A stretch of 64,000 nucleotides of DNA from Amyelois transitella (Eukaryota; Arthropoda; Insecta; Lepidoptera; Pyralidae), in contig NC_083508.1 in NCBI RefSeq assembly GCF_032362555.1, positions 2,509,001-2,573,000 of the forward strand, written 5' to 3'. Below, piece after piece: positions 47,601-55,900 of this stretch (position 1 is its first letter; each line of letters starts with the position of its first letter). The notes beneath the pieces are model-generated. The model was not told the DNA's origin and searched no databases. It was given only the letters and a program-made list of their open reading frames with translations. The position numbers were made by a program, and so were the translations under genes.

Positions 47601-49682
47601 GGGTTCGGATACAAAAATAATTCTCATTGATTTTATTTTATAAATTTCTTTTCGGAAATTGATGTATCTACCTAGCTCTTTTATTGATTAAAGCCACAGA
47701 TATAGAGTATTTACCTAGTTTTAACTGTTTATGTTATCCAAAACTACTAATAGTATAACACCAAAACAATAATTTATATCTACTTTTTTATTACTTTGGT
47801 TTGGTGTTATACTATAAGTAGATAGGCAGTGAAATAGTTAAAATAGTTAAATAAAATCAATGAGATGGTAACAAACAATTTTCTGAAATGCGCATCAAAA
47901 TCAGTTCAGCAAAACGCGAGATAATCGCGGACAAACATACATATGTGCATACAAGATCAAACTGAGAATCACCTTCTTTATATCAAAATACTCATAGGAA
48001 AAATATATCACGGAATTGATTTATTTCATCGCCACAATTTTATTAATCTTAAAAACCTACAAATCTATTGTAAGTGATATCTCCTGTAAGTCCTAACTTA
48101 ACTTTATATCGCTACTATAAGCACTAAAACTTTATTGATATTATCATAACAGCTATAACGTAGTTTGTATAACTAATAAAGTCCAGTTATGGTGCCAAAA
48201 CAGTAAATCTGTAGGAAGTTAATAAAATCTATCTATACTAATATTATAAAGCTGAAGAGTTTGTTTGTGTGAACGCGCTAATCTTAGGAACTACTGGTTC
48301 GAATTTATAAATTCTTTTTGTGTTGAATAGACCGTTTATCGAGGAAGGCTTTATGCTATATAACATCACGCTGCAACTATAAGGAGCAAAGAAATAATGG
48401 AAAATGTGAACAAAACGGGGAAAATTATTCATCCTTGAGGGCTTCAATGATGGCCAAAACAACTATTCCACGCGGACGAAGTCGCGGGCACAGCTAGTGT
48501 ATTATATTTGTCCCAACCAACTATATTACAATGGGAAAGTTTTGTTTGTTTGTAACCTCTTCACAGTTAAATCACTGAATCTTCATAAAATGTTGCATAC
48601 ATATCCAAATGTAGGAGATGTTTGTCTTAAATTCCTTCCAGGCTTCCATCGACCGTCCTGGCAACATCCCAGTAGTGGTCGCTTACCCCACGACGCTGTA
48701 CCAAACCCAGAAGGAGTGCCAGCGCGAGCTGACCCTACCCCTTGGTACGGTCGTCAACGCAGTCTTCAAGAACCAATTGTGGCTGTATGCGCAGACGCCG
48801 CACGGAGAGGAGGGATACGTGCTGTATAGCGCGTGTTTGCCGTTAGGAATATTACCAAATAGGTAGGACTATGGCAATTTGTGATTCCCGACATTTAAGA
48901 ATAGGGCCATTCCATTCACAGCATCTCCTATGGTAAAGTAAAGGGCGACTAAGGGAAAAGGTGAATTCATCTAATGCAGAGTTTTTACCATGATATGGTT
49001 TGTATTGCCCTGCAAACTTGTGGATGTCAGACGGAAGTCGCTTACCCAATCCAGGATCATGGTCAAAGGCGGAGGCAAGGAAGTTACCGGGACTAACGCT
49101 AGGAGAAAGAAAGATAAGATTAAACCCGTGGCCTTAAACAACTTATATATATAATTATTTTTACGAACAGCTGTCATGCTCTCTGGTGATGTTTCTCATG
49201 TTTCAAAAATAAAGAATAGTTCCAAATCTGTTTCCAGGACCCCAGATAAGAAAACTCCCTGCTGGGAAAGCAGCACGGACATCTACCCTAGACCCTGCGG
49301 AAACCTGACCGACACCGAGAAGGAGCAACTGAGAGGGCGCACCAGCTCCGAATGTCGGTACAAAACGCGCGAGAAACGACGCGCCAAAACCTCCTGCGCA
49401 GAAAAAGACTTTGACAGCTTGTATTTAAAGACCAAATCTGTTTCACACATCGACAAAATCCAAGATAAAGAAAACATAGAGTTAAAAACAAAAAGACAGA
49501 CGTTGTTAGTGATTACTTGTGATTATAAAGGTGTAAATAAAAGTTTGTCTGTGGTGAAAGGTGATGTGGTGTCGTTACTTCAACGGTTTGAGGGGGACAA
49601 TGCGGATTGGTTTTATGTCAGAAAGAAAGATGGGAACCATGGGTATATACCTGCTGCCATTGCTGGTCATGGTTATATTTGA
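32641..49682 (+). CDS. Two-SH3-domain adaptor with PPPY motif, unrecognised
   Basis: Model: 32641-32671, 46295-46380, 46462-46995, 48642-48862, 49238-49682 (1317 nt, 438 aa). Exons 2-5 are strong; exon 1 (MKKFFARFRD) is inferred because phase 1 fits, the donor A|GTGAGT is good, and no ATG lies in frame just before exon 2. Its intron would be 13.6 kb. Residues 18-21 are PPPY, a WW-domain ligand. Exon 3 is hydrophilic and has a basic stretch RRRHRHRHRRKKK at about 186-198. The first SH3 domain (about 224-286) contains VVVAYPTTLY, NQLWLYAQT and EEGYVLYSACL. The second (about 377-438) has CDYKG, LSVVKGDVVSLL, NADWFYVRKKDGNHGYIPA and ends the protein. It should bind proline-rich partners. I do not recognise an orthologue; Dlish differs in having three SH3 domains. 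Confidence 0.72.
32709..32850 (-). mobile_element. Family B short repeat
   Basis: (ACAT)n, ATCACGCCTCTTTCCCGGAG, GGGGTAGGCAGAGAC, CTCTTCATGCAAGCTCGGCG. A piece of the same family in the opposite sense (GTAGGTATGCAGATATCGTG to GGCGTGATTTTATATG) follows at about 32888-32945. Confidence 0.6.
33011..33402 (-). mobile_element. Family E SINE with tRNA-like head
   Basis: Read on the minus strand, the head has an A box (TGGTCGAACGGTTAA, 33393-33379) and a B box (GGTTCAAATCC, 33340-33330). The body follows, with GATTCAGGCAACGTGATTTG and CCAATTCAGGATCAAAGG. The clover-leaf arms are not all paired, so this is a SINE head and not a working tRNA gene. Confidence 0.65.
33828..33877. repeat. 23-nt perfect hairpin with 4-nt loop
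   Basis: Arms 33828-33850 and 33855-33877 are exact reverse complements around GTGG; the arm begins ACATTCTTAAAACGACTG. It replaces the expected left end of a family A copy, which continues from 33878 as GGTTCAGCTGTTTGGC. Confidence 0.9.
33878..34045 (-). mobile_element. Family A repeat truncated at a hairpin
   Basis: TTCAGCTGTTTGGCCTAATG to TGGTCCTATTCTTTGCTGG. The CACGTCTATATCCC end is missing and is replaced by the hairpin at 33828-33877. Confidence 0.6.
34800..34935. promoter_or_regulatory. CpG-rich island in the long intron
   Basis: TCGGTCGGGGCCGGCGGGCG and CCGGGCGCGGGCGCAGGCC within AT-rich DNA. Possible enhancer, alternative promoter, or promoter of an unseen transcript. Confidence 0.3.
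36113..36363 (+). mobile_element. Family A short repeat
   Basis: TTCCCGGCACCAATACAAAA to GGATATAGACGTGACCATATG plus (ATGT)n. It follows directly on a degraded RTE-like tail at about 35980-36110 (TGTGCCAAATTTCGTGAAAA). Confidence 0.7.
37921..38128 (+). mobile_element. Family C element with 5' truncation and inner AT insert
   Basis: CTAGAGGCCTATCAATCCCG, then an extra ~38-bp AT tract after GGGATAAAAAGTA, then TTATTCTGGGTCTTCAGC and ATTTATAATATTAGTAGTAG. It is more diverged than the other copies. Confidence 0.65.
38612..38806 (+). mobile_element. Family C element
   Basis: CTAGAGGCCGCCCACTGG to TATAATAGTAGTAGGATAG. There is a short deletion near the start and an 8-bp duplication (CATACATC) near the tail; otherwise it is nearly identical to the copy at 27002. 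Confidence 0.7.
38877..39035 (-). mobile_element. Family B short repeat
   Basis: ATCACGCCATTTTCCCGGAG, GGGGTAGGCAGAGACC, TACTTGCCACGATCCC and TCATGCAAGCTCGTCGG to GGTACTCTTGACCAGACC. Confidence 0.6.
39230..39495 (+). mobile_element. Family A short repeat (first of a direct pair)
   Basis: GCCGTGTGGTTCCCGGCACC to (ATGT)n, near full length. A second copy in the same orientation starts about 33 bp later. Confidence 0.75.
39528..39773 (+). mobile_element. Family A short repeat (second of a direct pair)
   Basis: GCCGTGTGATTCCCGGTACC to GACGTGACCATATGCATG. It differs from its neighbour at many sites (for example CACAATTATATC), so the pair is two insertions and not a recent duplication. Confidence 0.75.
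40739..40999 (+). mobile_element. Family A short repeat
   Basis: CCTTGTGGTTTCCGGAACC to GGATATAGACGTGACCATATG and (ATGT)n. Confidence 0.7.
41310..41425. promoter_or_regulatory. CpG-rich island in the long intron
   Basis: CACGGCGGGATGCGTGTGCG and CGACGCGGGACACATTCCCG. The flanks are AT-rich. No coding signal was recognised. Confidence 0.25.
41848..42299. repeat. 452-bp foldback element with 118-nt perfect inner arms
   Basis: Inner arms 41902-42019 and 42094-42211 are exact reverse complements over 118 nt around a 74-nt loop; the arm's loop-side end is AAGCGTGGGGTGC. Outer arms pair again at 41880-41900 with 42248-42268 (CGCTTTATTGCTAATCAAAC) and continue imperfectly to TAAATAATAG at both ends. 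A 36-bp AT-rich stretch (42212-42247) interrupts only the right arm. There is no open frame. It resembles a foldback MITE or a hairpin-RNA locus. Confidence 0.85.
42300..42368 (+). repeat. Second partial copy of the foldback's right end
   Basis: TTTCTATTTTTTAGTTCGAT, AGCAATAAAACGCGTAGTTT repeats 42235-42290 of the foldback with a few differences. The right end is thus duplicated in tandem with a unit of about 65 bp. Confidence 0.65.
42512..42662 (+). mobile_element. Family A short repeat, 5' truncated
   Basis: GATTCTTTTTTAGGCGATGG to GATATAGACGTGATTATATG and (ATGT)n. The first ~100 bp are absent. Confidence 0.7.
43886..43920. repeat. 16-nt perfect hairpin with 3-nt loop
   Basis: CTTCTTTACATATAAT (43886-43901) pairs exactly with 43905-43920. 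Confidence 0.85.
44164..44423 (-). mobile_element. Family A repeat with its terminal ~22 bp inverted
   Basis: From (ACAT)n and ATTACGTCTATGTCCCTAGC to TGGTCCTATTCTCTTTTCTC in minus orientation. The last ~22 bp (44402-44423) then read GTGTGGTTCCCGGCACCAAT, which is the plus orientation of the same end. Confidence 0.7.
45085..45230. promoter_or_regulatory. CpG-rich island
   Basis: GCGATGCGCATGCGTGACGT, GCGCCCGCGCTCATTAGGCG and GTGGCGCGCAC, about 1.1 kb upstream of exon 2 of the SH3 gene. Possible regulatory DNA or alternative promoter. Confidence 0.3.
45960..46150 (+). promoter_or_regulatory. CpG-rich island just before SH3 gene exon 2
   Basis: GAGCGCGCGCAGTTCTGGGC, CCGCGACGCGGGAG and CCCCCGGCGCCCC. 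An open frame runs from here into exon 2 but contains no ATG before the exon, so an alternative promoter here would need a downstream start or a separate short exon. Confidence 0.3.
47751..47814. repeat. 15-nt inverted repeat in SH3 gene intron 3
   Basis: TAGTATAACACCAAA (47751-47765) pairs exactly with 47800-47814, with a 34-nt loop. It could be the inner part of a small foldback element. Confidence 0.6.
48236..48500 (-). mobile_element. RTE-tailed short element, diverged from family C
   Basis: ACTAATATTATAAAGCTGAAG at the left and CACGCGGACGAAGTCGCGGG CACAGCTAG at the right, with an AT-rich middle. This is the typical tail and head of RTE-dependent elements read on the minus strand. It has no coding capacity. 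Confidence 0.5.
48985..49130 (+). mobile_element. Family E SINE fragment in SH3 gene intron 4
   Basis: TTGCCCTGCAAACTTGTGG, CCCAATCCAGGATCATGGTC and GGCGGAGGCAAGGAAG are the reverse-strand forms of the family E body. Confidence 0.5.
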
Positions 49683-49985
49683 AGATTTTCAATTTTACTA
49701 GTATGTGACCGTTTTTAATGCAGATGAAGGACATTTGTACGTGTTTTTTTTTTATATAAAATAAATACATATGAATATTACCACTTACGGCTTTACACGC
49801 ACATTCATGAAATATGACTTATCCTTACTTACCAATTTAGAACTTTTGCACGTGTATTGTTGAGTCTTACAACATACAATGATATAATGGTTCCTATAGA
49901 TTTCACATATTTCCAGTCAAAAACTGAGCACTGTTAAATTATTTTTTCATTAATTGTAATGCACTTTGAAATGATTGTTGTTTGA

Positions 49986-49991
49986 AATAAA
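49986..49991 (+). terminator. Poly(A) signal of the SH3 gene
   Basis: AATAAA 304 nt after the stop, in TTTGAAATAAAATATTTT. The convergent THOC6 stop is 68 nt further on. Confidence 0.5.
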
Positions 49992-50058
49992 ATATTTTTT
50001 ATTATTATTTCCTTATTTTATTTCAAAAACTTATCTAAACATTGTTAGATCTACAAAC

Positions 50059-51833
50059 TTACCGAAAATGTAATACTTGGTCTCTATAATTAAATGTCGT
50101 GCATAGATCAATTTCTGGGCTTGAGCCGGCTATGGCTAAAATCTTGTTAGGGTTTGTTCGTAATGCTACTGAGTATACAGTAGTTGCTGATACTGGTAGT
50201 TCCACCTTGACCTCTCCAGAATAGCTGAGTTGGTACAGATGTCTGGCCGCCCCTCCGGCGACTATGCAGTCGTTGTGGAAGAAGGAAACATGGATTCCGT
50301 GGTCAGGAATGTCGAATACTGTGACAGCGTCGAGGGAGCGGATATGCCATAGTGCTACGCGAGGACCGCCGCCACATACCTGGTGGAAAAAAATAGTATG
50401 TACGGAGCTTAAACTTGAAGAAAGTTATGTTTTATTTACACAGTAATTTTCTTCCTCCTGGCTTTGTCAGGTCATGAATGATGGATAATGATCATAGTTG
50501 AACCCTAGGCTCCTTTTTAAGGACCCAACCAGGGCATAAATCAGGAGTTGGGAAATCCATGATGATAGAAATTGGAAAATAAATAAATCTCTGAAAATCT
50601 ACAACTTACGTTACAGATTGTAAGGCAATGATTCTACACCTCAATTAAAAAAAATATTTCTTATCATCATTTAGGTCAGTATCAAACCCGGCTCCCGTAG
50701 CATGGCACGCGCGACGCCATTTTTATCGCGCGAAAAACTATTACTGTTCAGTTTTTATTATGACGTGATACAGGACATTCATATTTCTTGCTTGATAATA
50801 CCAGCATTGCATGTGCCATACCACTTGCACATTTGCTGAAGAAGCCAAAGCTGCAATCTTCAATGTACTTACAATCCAGTCATCAGTAAGAGCCGCCGAC
50901 CCAACCCACTTGCCAATATCAGGGCGGCTGACTTTGCTATTGCTATGAGGTTCCAATTTGTTGTGGCTCTTCCGGGTCCTCGCATCCCACAGCATGACAC
51001 ACCCGTCTTCACCAGCCGTTACAATATTGTCATTGCTGAAATAAAAAAATAGATAGGATCTATTACACAGATTGAGCTCTTATTAAGCTCGATACTTGTG
51101 TTATGGGATGACAATACTAAATTTTATAAATTGGAATTAGATTAGACTAGGAAATTTGTAAGTCCTATTATAGATAATATTAAAGTAATTTATTCAACAA
51201 ATTTTTGGCATGCCAGGGCAAGAGCCTTGTGTAAGATAGTGGAGATTTGACTTACAATCCATGGACTGAATGTATGTAGTCACTGTGGCCTGACAATGTA
51301 GACACCAATTTCCCATCCTCCAAGTTGAAAATATGCAAGTTATTGTCGCCACAGCCAGCATAGACCCTACTTTCATCTTCAGGAGTCCAAAGACTGTTCA
51401 CGTCAATCTTTTCCAAATTTGAATTTGAGGGAATCTTTAAAACCCATGAAGGTTTGCTCAACTTTGCATTCAATATCCCTTTCCAGTCCCACCCAAAGAT
51501 TTCGTTTACGGTGCCGACGATAAGGAACTTCTCTGTACTTGCTAGACTGCAAACTTGCTCCTTCGTCCCCAAATAGTGAATGTATTTTGCCTTGTTGTAG
51601 TCTGGTGTGAGCAATTCCAGCACTGGATTCAAAATTCGATCTAAACTGGAAAAATACAAATAAGCATCATAATAATGTGCGTACAATCACGTCGATTAAA
51701 ATCAAAATGTGAAAGATATAATAACTTACTCAAATATTGCTATTTGTCCATAAATATTGCCGGCTAACAAATATTTTCCACACGGAGAAAACGCCTGGCA
51801 CAGTACTGTGTTATATAATATTTTATCCAACAT
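50059..51833 (-). CDS. THOC6: THO complex subunit 6 (WD40)
   Basis: Exons in transcript order: 51833-51730, 51645-51256, 51035-50873, 50379-50059 (978 nt, 325 aa; human is 341). Phases 2, 2, 0 fit. The start is the ATG of MLDKILYNTVLCQAFSPCG, followed by GKYLLAGNIYGQIAIF. Further matches to human THOC6 are AGCGDNNLHIFNLEDG, LSGHSDYIHSV, GEDGCVMLWDARTRK, GKWVGSAALTDDWIVCGGGP and ALWHIRS. WD blades run through the whole chain. As part of THO/TREX it should couple transcription with mRNA export in the nucleus. It is convergent with the SH3 gene and divergent, at 1.1 kb between start codons, from the SRRM2-like gene. Confidence 0.94.
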
Positions 51834-52690
51834 GTTTAGTTTGGTTTTTTTTAATTTAGCGGTCCCTTTTTTTGCAATATTACAAGTTATTTATATAAGT
51901 AAATTTACAAGCAATAATATGTAAACATAACCTCACAACAAATTCAACTCAACAAAATAGATCACAGCACAGATAAAAATATATTATGTCAATAAGATCG
52001 ACAACACTAGACTAGTGTTAAGTTCGATAGTATCCATAGCGCAGTTATCGTACTTACTATTAATACCCAACAATACTATCGATGGTATTAACGTTCAATA
52101 TCGAAATCAATAGTATCGACAGTATAGATACTGTTAATGCTAACTGTTACAATAAAATAAATTAGGTATTTGAAATTCTTATTTATTATTATCGGACATT
52201 CCAAACATCACATAAAATTTGCGATATGTTTTGGTTTCACAGTATTGGTTGACGTCAAATAATATCGATGGTACTGTATTTTTAGTTCAATATTCAAATA
52301 TTTCTTTATTTATTATTATAAGACTCTTCAACATCATTCAATAATTGTCATTTTTTTTCGTTTCACAACAATGGTTACCAATACTATTGTAGCAAAGTGA
52401 GCTATCGATAGTATCAATAAGCCTATCGAAAGGGTAGATTATCGAGGTTAACTATCAATATAGTTCGGCAACTTTAGACAAGCCCACAGGACAAGACTTT
52501 CGTTTCGTGAACGAACAATTTACAATTTGACAGCTATCTGACCAATCAAATCAAAATATTTGTGCATAAGACAATAGATAAAACACAAGAAGGAAAACTT
52601 AAAAGGGGTACCTGCGCACTGCACCAAATCGATCGATTGATAAAATCTTTTGGGAGCGCTTCAGCTCTACACTAGTCGCCGGCCAAAAAA
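51834..52690. promoter_or_regulatory. Divergent THOC6/SRRM2 promoter rich in ATCGAT motifs
   Basis: The intergenic region carries many versions of ATCGAT or TATCGA: ACTATCGATGG near 52076, a perfect TATCGATA at 52403-52410, CCTATCGAAAG near 52422 and TTATCGAGG near 52439, mixed with GATAGTAT and AGTATCGA. In insects TATCGATA is the DRE bound by DREF at housekeeping promoters. The motif content fits that class; binding is inferred. Confidence 0.45.
52403..52410. promoter_or_regulatory. Perfect DRE-like site TATCGATA
   Basis: Palindromic TATCGATA in GAGCTATCGATAGTATC, about 290 bp upstream of the inferred first exon of the SRRM2-like gene and 570 bp upstream of THOC6. Confidence 0.45.
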
Positions 52691-52959
52691 AAAAACAAAA
52701 TCAGCCAAAAATCTAACCAAGATGGACGTGTAGATATTTGTCCAAGTAAAATAAAATCGACCTGCTGACTTCAAATGGTAAGAAATTGTGTTCACTCTCT
52801 TACGAAAAAATTAATTTCCATTCATAATAAAATTAAGAGAATCTTTTAAAAATGGCTTGATGTATGAAATGAATTATTTCATGCAACTTTACTACGCGTT
52901 TATCAAACTAGCTTGAAATTGACTTGTTTAAATTGTTTTCAGGTATAAATACCAACAAA

Positions 52960-55900
52960 ATGTATAATGGCATCGGTTTGACGACGCCGCGTGGTTCTGG
53001 CACCAATGGATACGTTCAAAGAAATTGGGCTACAGTGAGAAAAACTAAAGACTCAGTAAACTATCGCACTGAAGAGGAAATTGCCAAATTAGATTCGGCA
53101 TCCAACAAGCAGCCGAATCGTGAAATCTTGGATCATGAGAGGAAGCGGAAGATTGAAGTGAAATGTGCGGAATTAGAAGACAATCTTGAGGAAAAAGGGT
53201 AAGTAGCTACTTCCAGTATGTATGTACATCAGTTATCACAACCAAAACTATAAAGTCTTTACTGATGTAATCTTGTTCTGTAGTTCTCAGCACTTTAGAA
53301 TAGGACTCCATATCTATCTAATGTATGTTGTCAAAGACGACCGAGGGAAAGGTTAGTAAACTTATTAGGTCTTCTTGTAGGTTAAGATGCTAACAAACTT
53401 ATGAGACTTTAAAGACTTCTTGCAATCTTTACTGTCATTACTTTGTAGGGTCTGCAGATTTTTGGACTTTTCATTAACCACATTAATCCATATTATACTT
53501 CATTTATTACATTATTTTATGCAATACTATGACTTGACACAGTAATAGGCTATTTGACTGTTATAAAAATATACATTTCTTTTATGTCATCAGTCTTAAT
53601 ATTATTTTTTTGGAGCGATTTGTAATAACGCGAGATAAAAATATTGCATTATTTTAACAAAATCCGTCTCAGAAAATTTGGCTTTTTTATCCAGCTGTCA
53701 CGTGACTAAAAACGAACGTGATTGGCTATTTCTATTATGACGTCAATTATCCATAAACAGACTGTGGATCGTACTGTTCCTTAGTGTTCACTATTATTTT
53801 TCAAGATTTTATAAGTGTTTGATCGCTCGGGATTACTCAGATAACATAGGTATTTAATAATGGAAACCAATTTTGCGAAAGCTGACAGTCGAAACCTACC
53901 AAAAGACTTTTGGTAGGTCCACTTTTGGCAAAAGTGGACCCAATAATGGTTGGTGTCTTCTTCAAAGACAATCCAGATTTCTATGCTGCCGAACTGAGGA
54001 ATGTGAAAACATCAATGTAAGTATATCTTGGTAACCACTGATCTTAGATCATGATCTGAAACCACTTCTTGCGAATATTCAAATCCATCGGCATAGAAAA
54101 AAACGATTTCGTAGGAGATTTTATTGTTGTATTAGTGCATATAGGCACTGCACAACATTTATAGGAACTCATTTTAATAATTTTCACACATATGACGTGG
54201 CACAAGTTAAATAAAACAAGAGAAAATCAAAACTTTTCGAAACACCAACAAGCTTTGTATGATATTTACACGAAATTTACGTCACTGCATGCCATGGCCG
54301 CCATATTGCTAAAAGTCGCGTTTTGGCGGCATATTTGAATATTGCATTTTCTTTTTCGATTTTTTAATAAAATAGCTGTAATAAAGGCAGAAAAGTATTT
54401 TTGTAGGGCTCCTTATAAACAAATAAATAGCCTAAGATAGTTTTTAGAACTTTGTCAAATAGCCTATTTGAATTGTTTATATAGTAAAGAACTATTGTTG
54501 CTAATATCGTCATTGTTGATGCAAGACTAAAAATTGGTGGATAATTAATATTGACTTGTAAGCAAGTAGAAACACTTTGTTGATAATGTAATGATGTCTT
54601 TTTTTTCCTCTCTGTGACAATTGTATTCTTGGTGTTTCGGGTATAAAAACTTACATTATTTATAAAGTATCACAGTGGATGTAAATAAAAATGCGTTATA
54701 TTGCTACTAGCTTTCGCCCCTGGCTCCACCTGCGTGAAAAGTGTGGGATATTTAATTTGTAAGTAGTAATACATATTAATTGCTTGTGTGTTGCCCGCAG
54801 AGTAGAATAGCATCACCCCATATCTTCCCATGGATATTGTTATATGCAATTGAGGGATTAAGCAGGAAGTGGGCAGCAGCACCTCCCACACTCATATTTT
54901 ATTTATTTTAATTATAAATTTGGATGATGTGTCCTATCAGTCTTATTAAGACTGTTGGCTCTGTCTAACCCGCAAGGGATATAGACATGATTATATGTAT
55001 GTAATTTGGATGACCAACAGCAAGTTTTACAATCAATAGCATATATTGGCATAGTACATAATTAATAGATACTGCAGTCATTAACCTGCCTGCCCAGTAT
55101 GGTGACTATGTGTAAAACCTCCCCATTTCTGTGGAGGCCTTAGTCTATCAGTAGACTTTAATGGGCTGTTAAGGAAGTAGTTATATCGCTGACATTGTAC
55201 AAGTGGATGAGTTGTCTTACAATCTTGTAATTAGTCATTGTATTAAATTACCTACTTTTTTCAAATGATACATTGGATTTTGGTGATCTTATATGCAGTT
55301 GGGGTCAGATACGTCAACCCTATGGGTTCTAATGTACCTACTTAAAAATTTTGGTGAAATGCCATGTTTAATTAATATTCTCTAAATGCAGGAAATAATA
55401 AGGCTATATGTTTTTAAGGCTTATAAACTTGGGCCTCTTCTGTTGGCGATTGGGCTAGCAATTTGTCACTATTTGAATCTCAATTCAATCATTAAGTCAA
55501 AAGGCTGAACATGGCCTATCAGTCTTTTCAAGACTGTTGGCTCTGTCTTCCTCACAAGGGATATAGACGCGAATATATGTATGTATGCTTTATGAAAATA
55601 CGCTCACAGGAGTTGTTTCTCTCTAAAAGGACCCAGTCGGGTCAAACGTCGTCAAGAGAATGACGACCAATTGCCCGGTTACGACTGAAGAAGTAGAATA
55701 AATGCATCTTAAATTAAAACAGTTTTCGTGGTCTTTTATTACTCGTATTAGTTAATTTGATGCACATTAGGTATGTATCAAATGGTCGAAGGTATTAGTT
55801 ATTTCGGTGGTAGGCTAATCGCCAACTAATAAACACATCGGCGTTGAATCCATCCATAGGTTTATCATTTTATAACATTTGAATACCTTGATCTGATACC

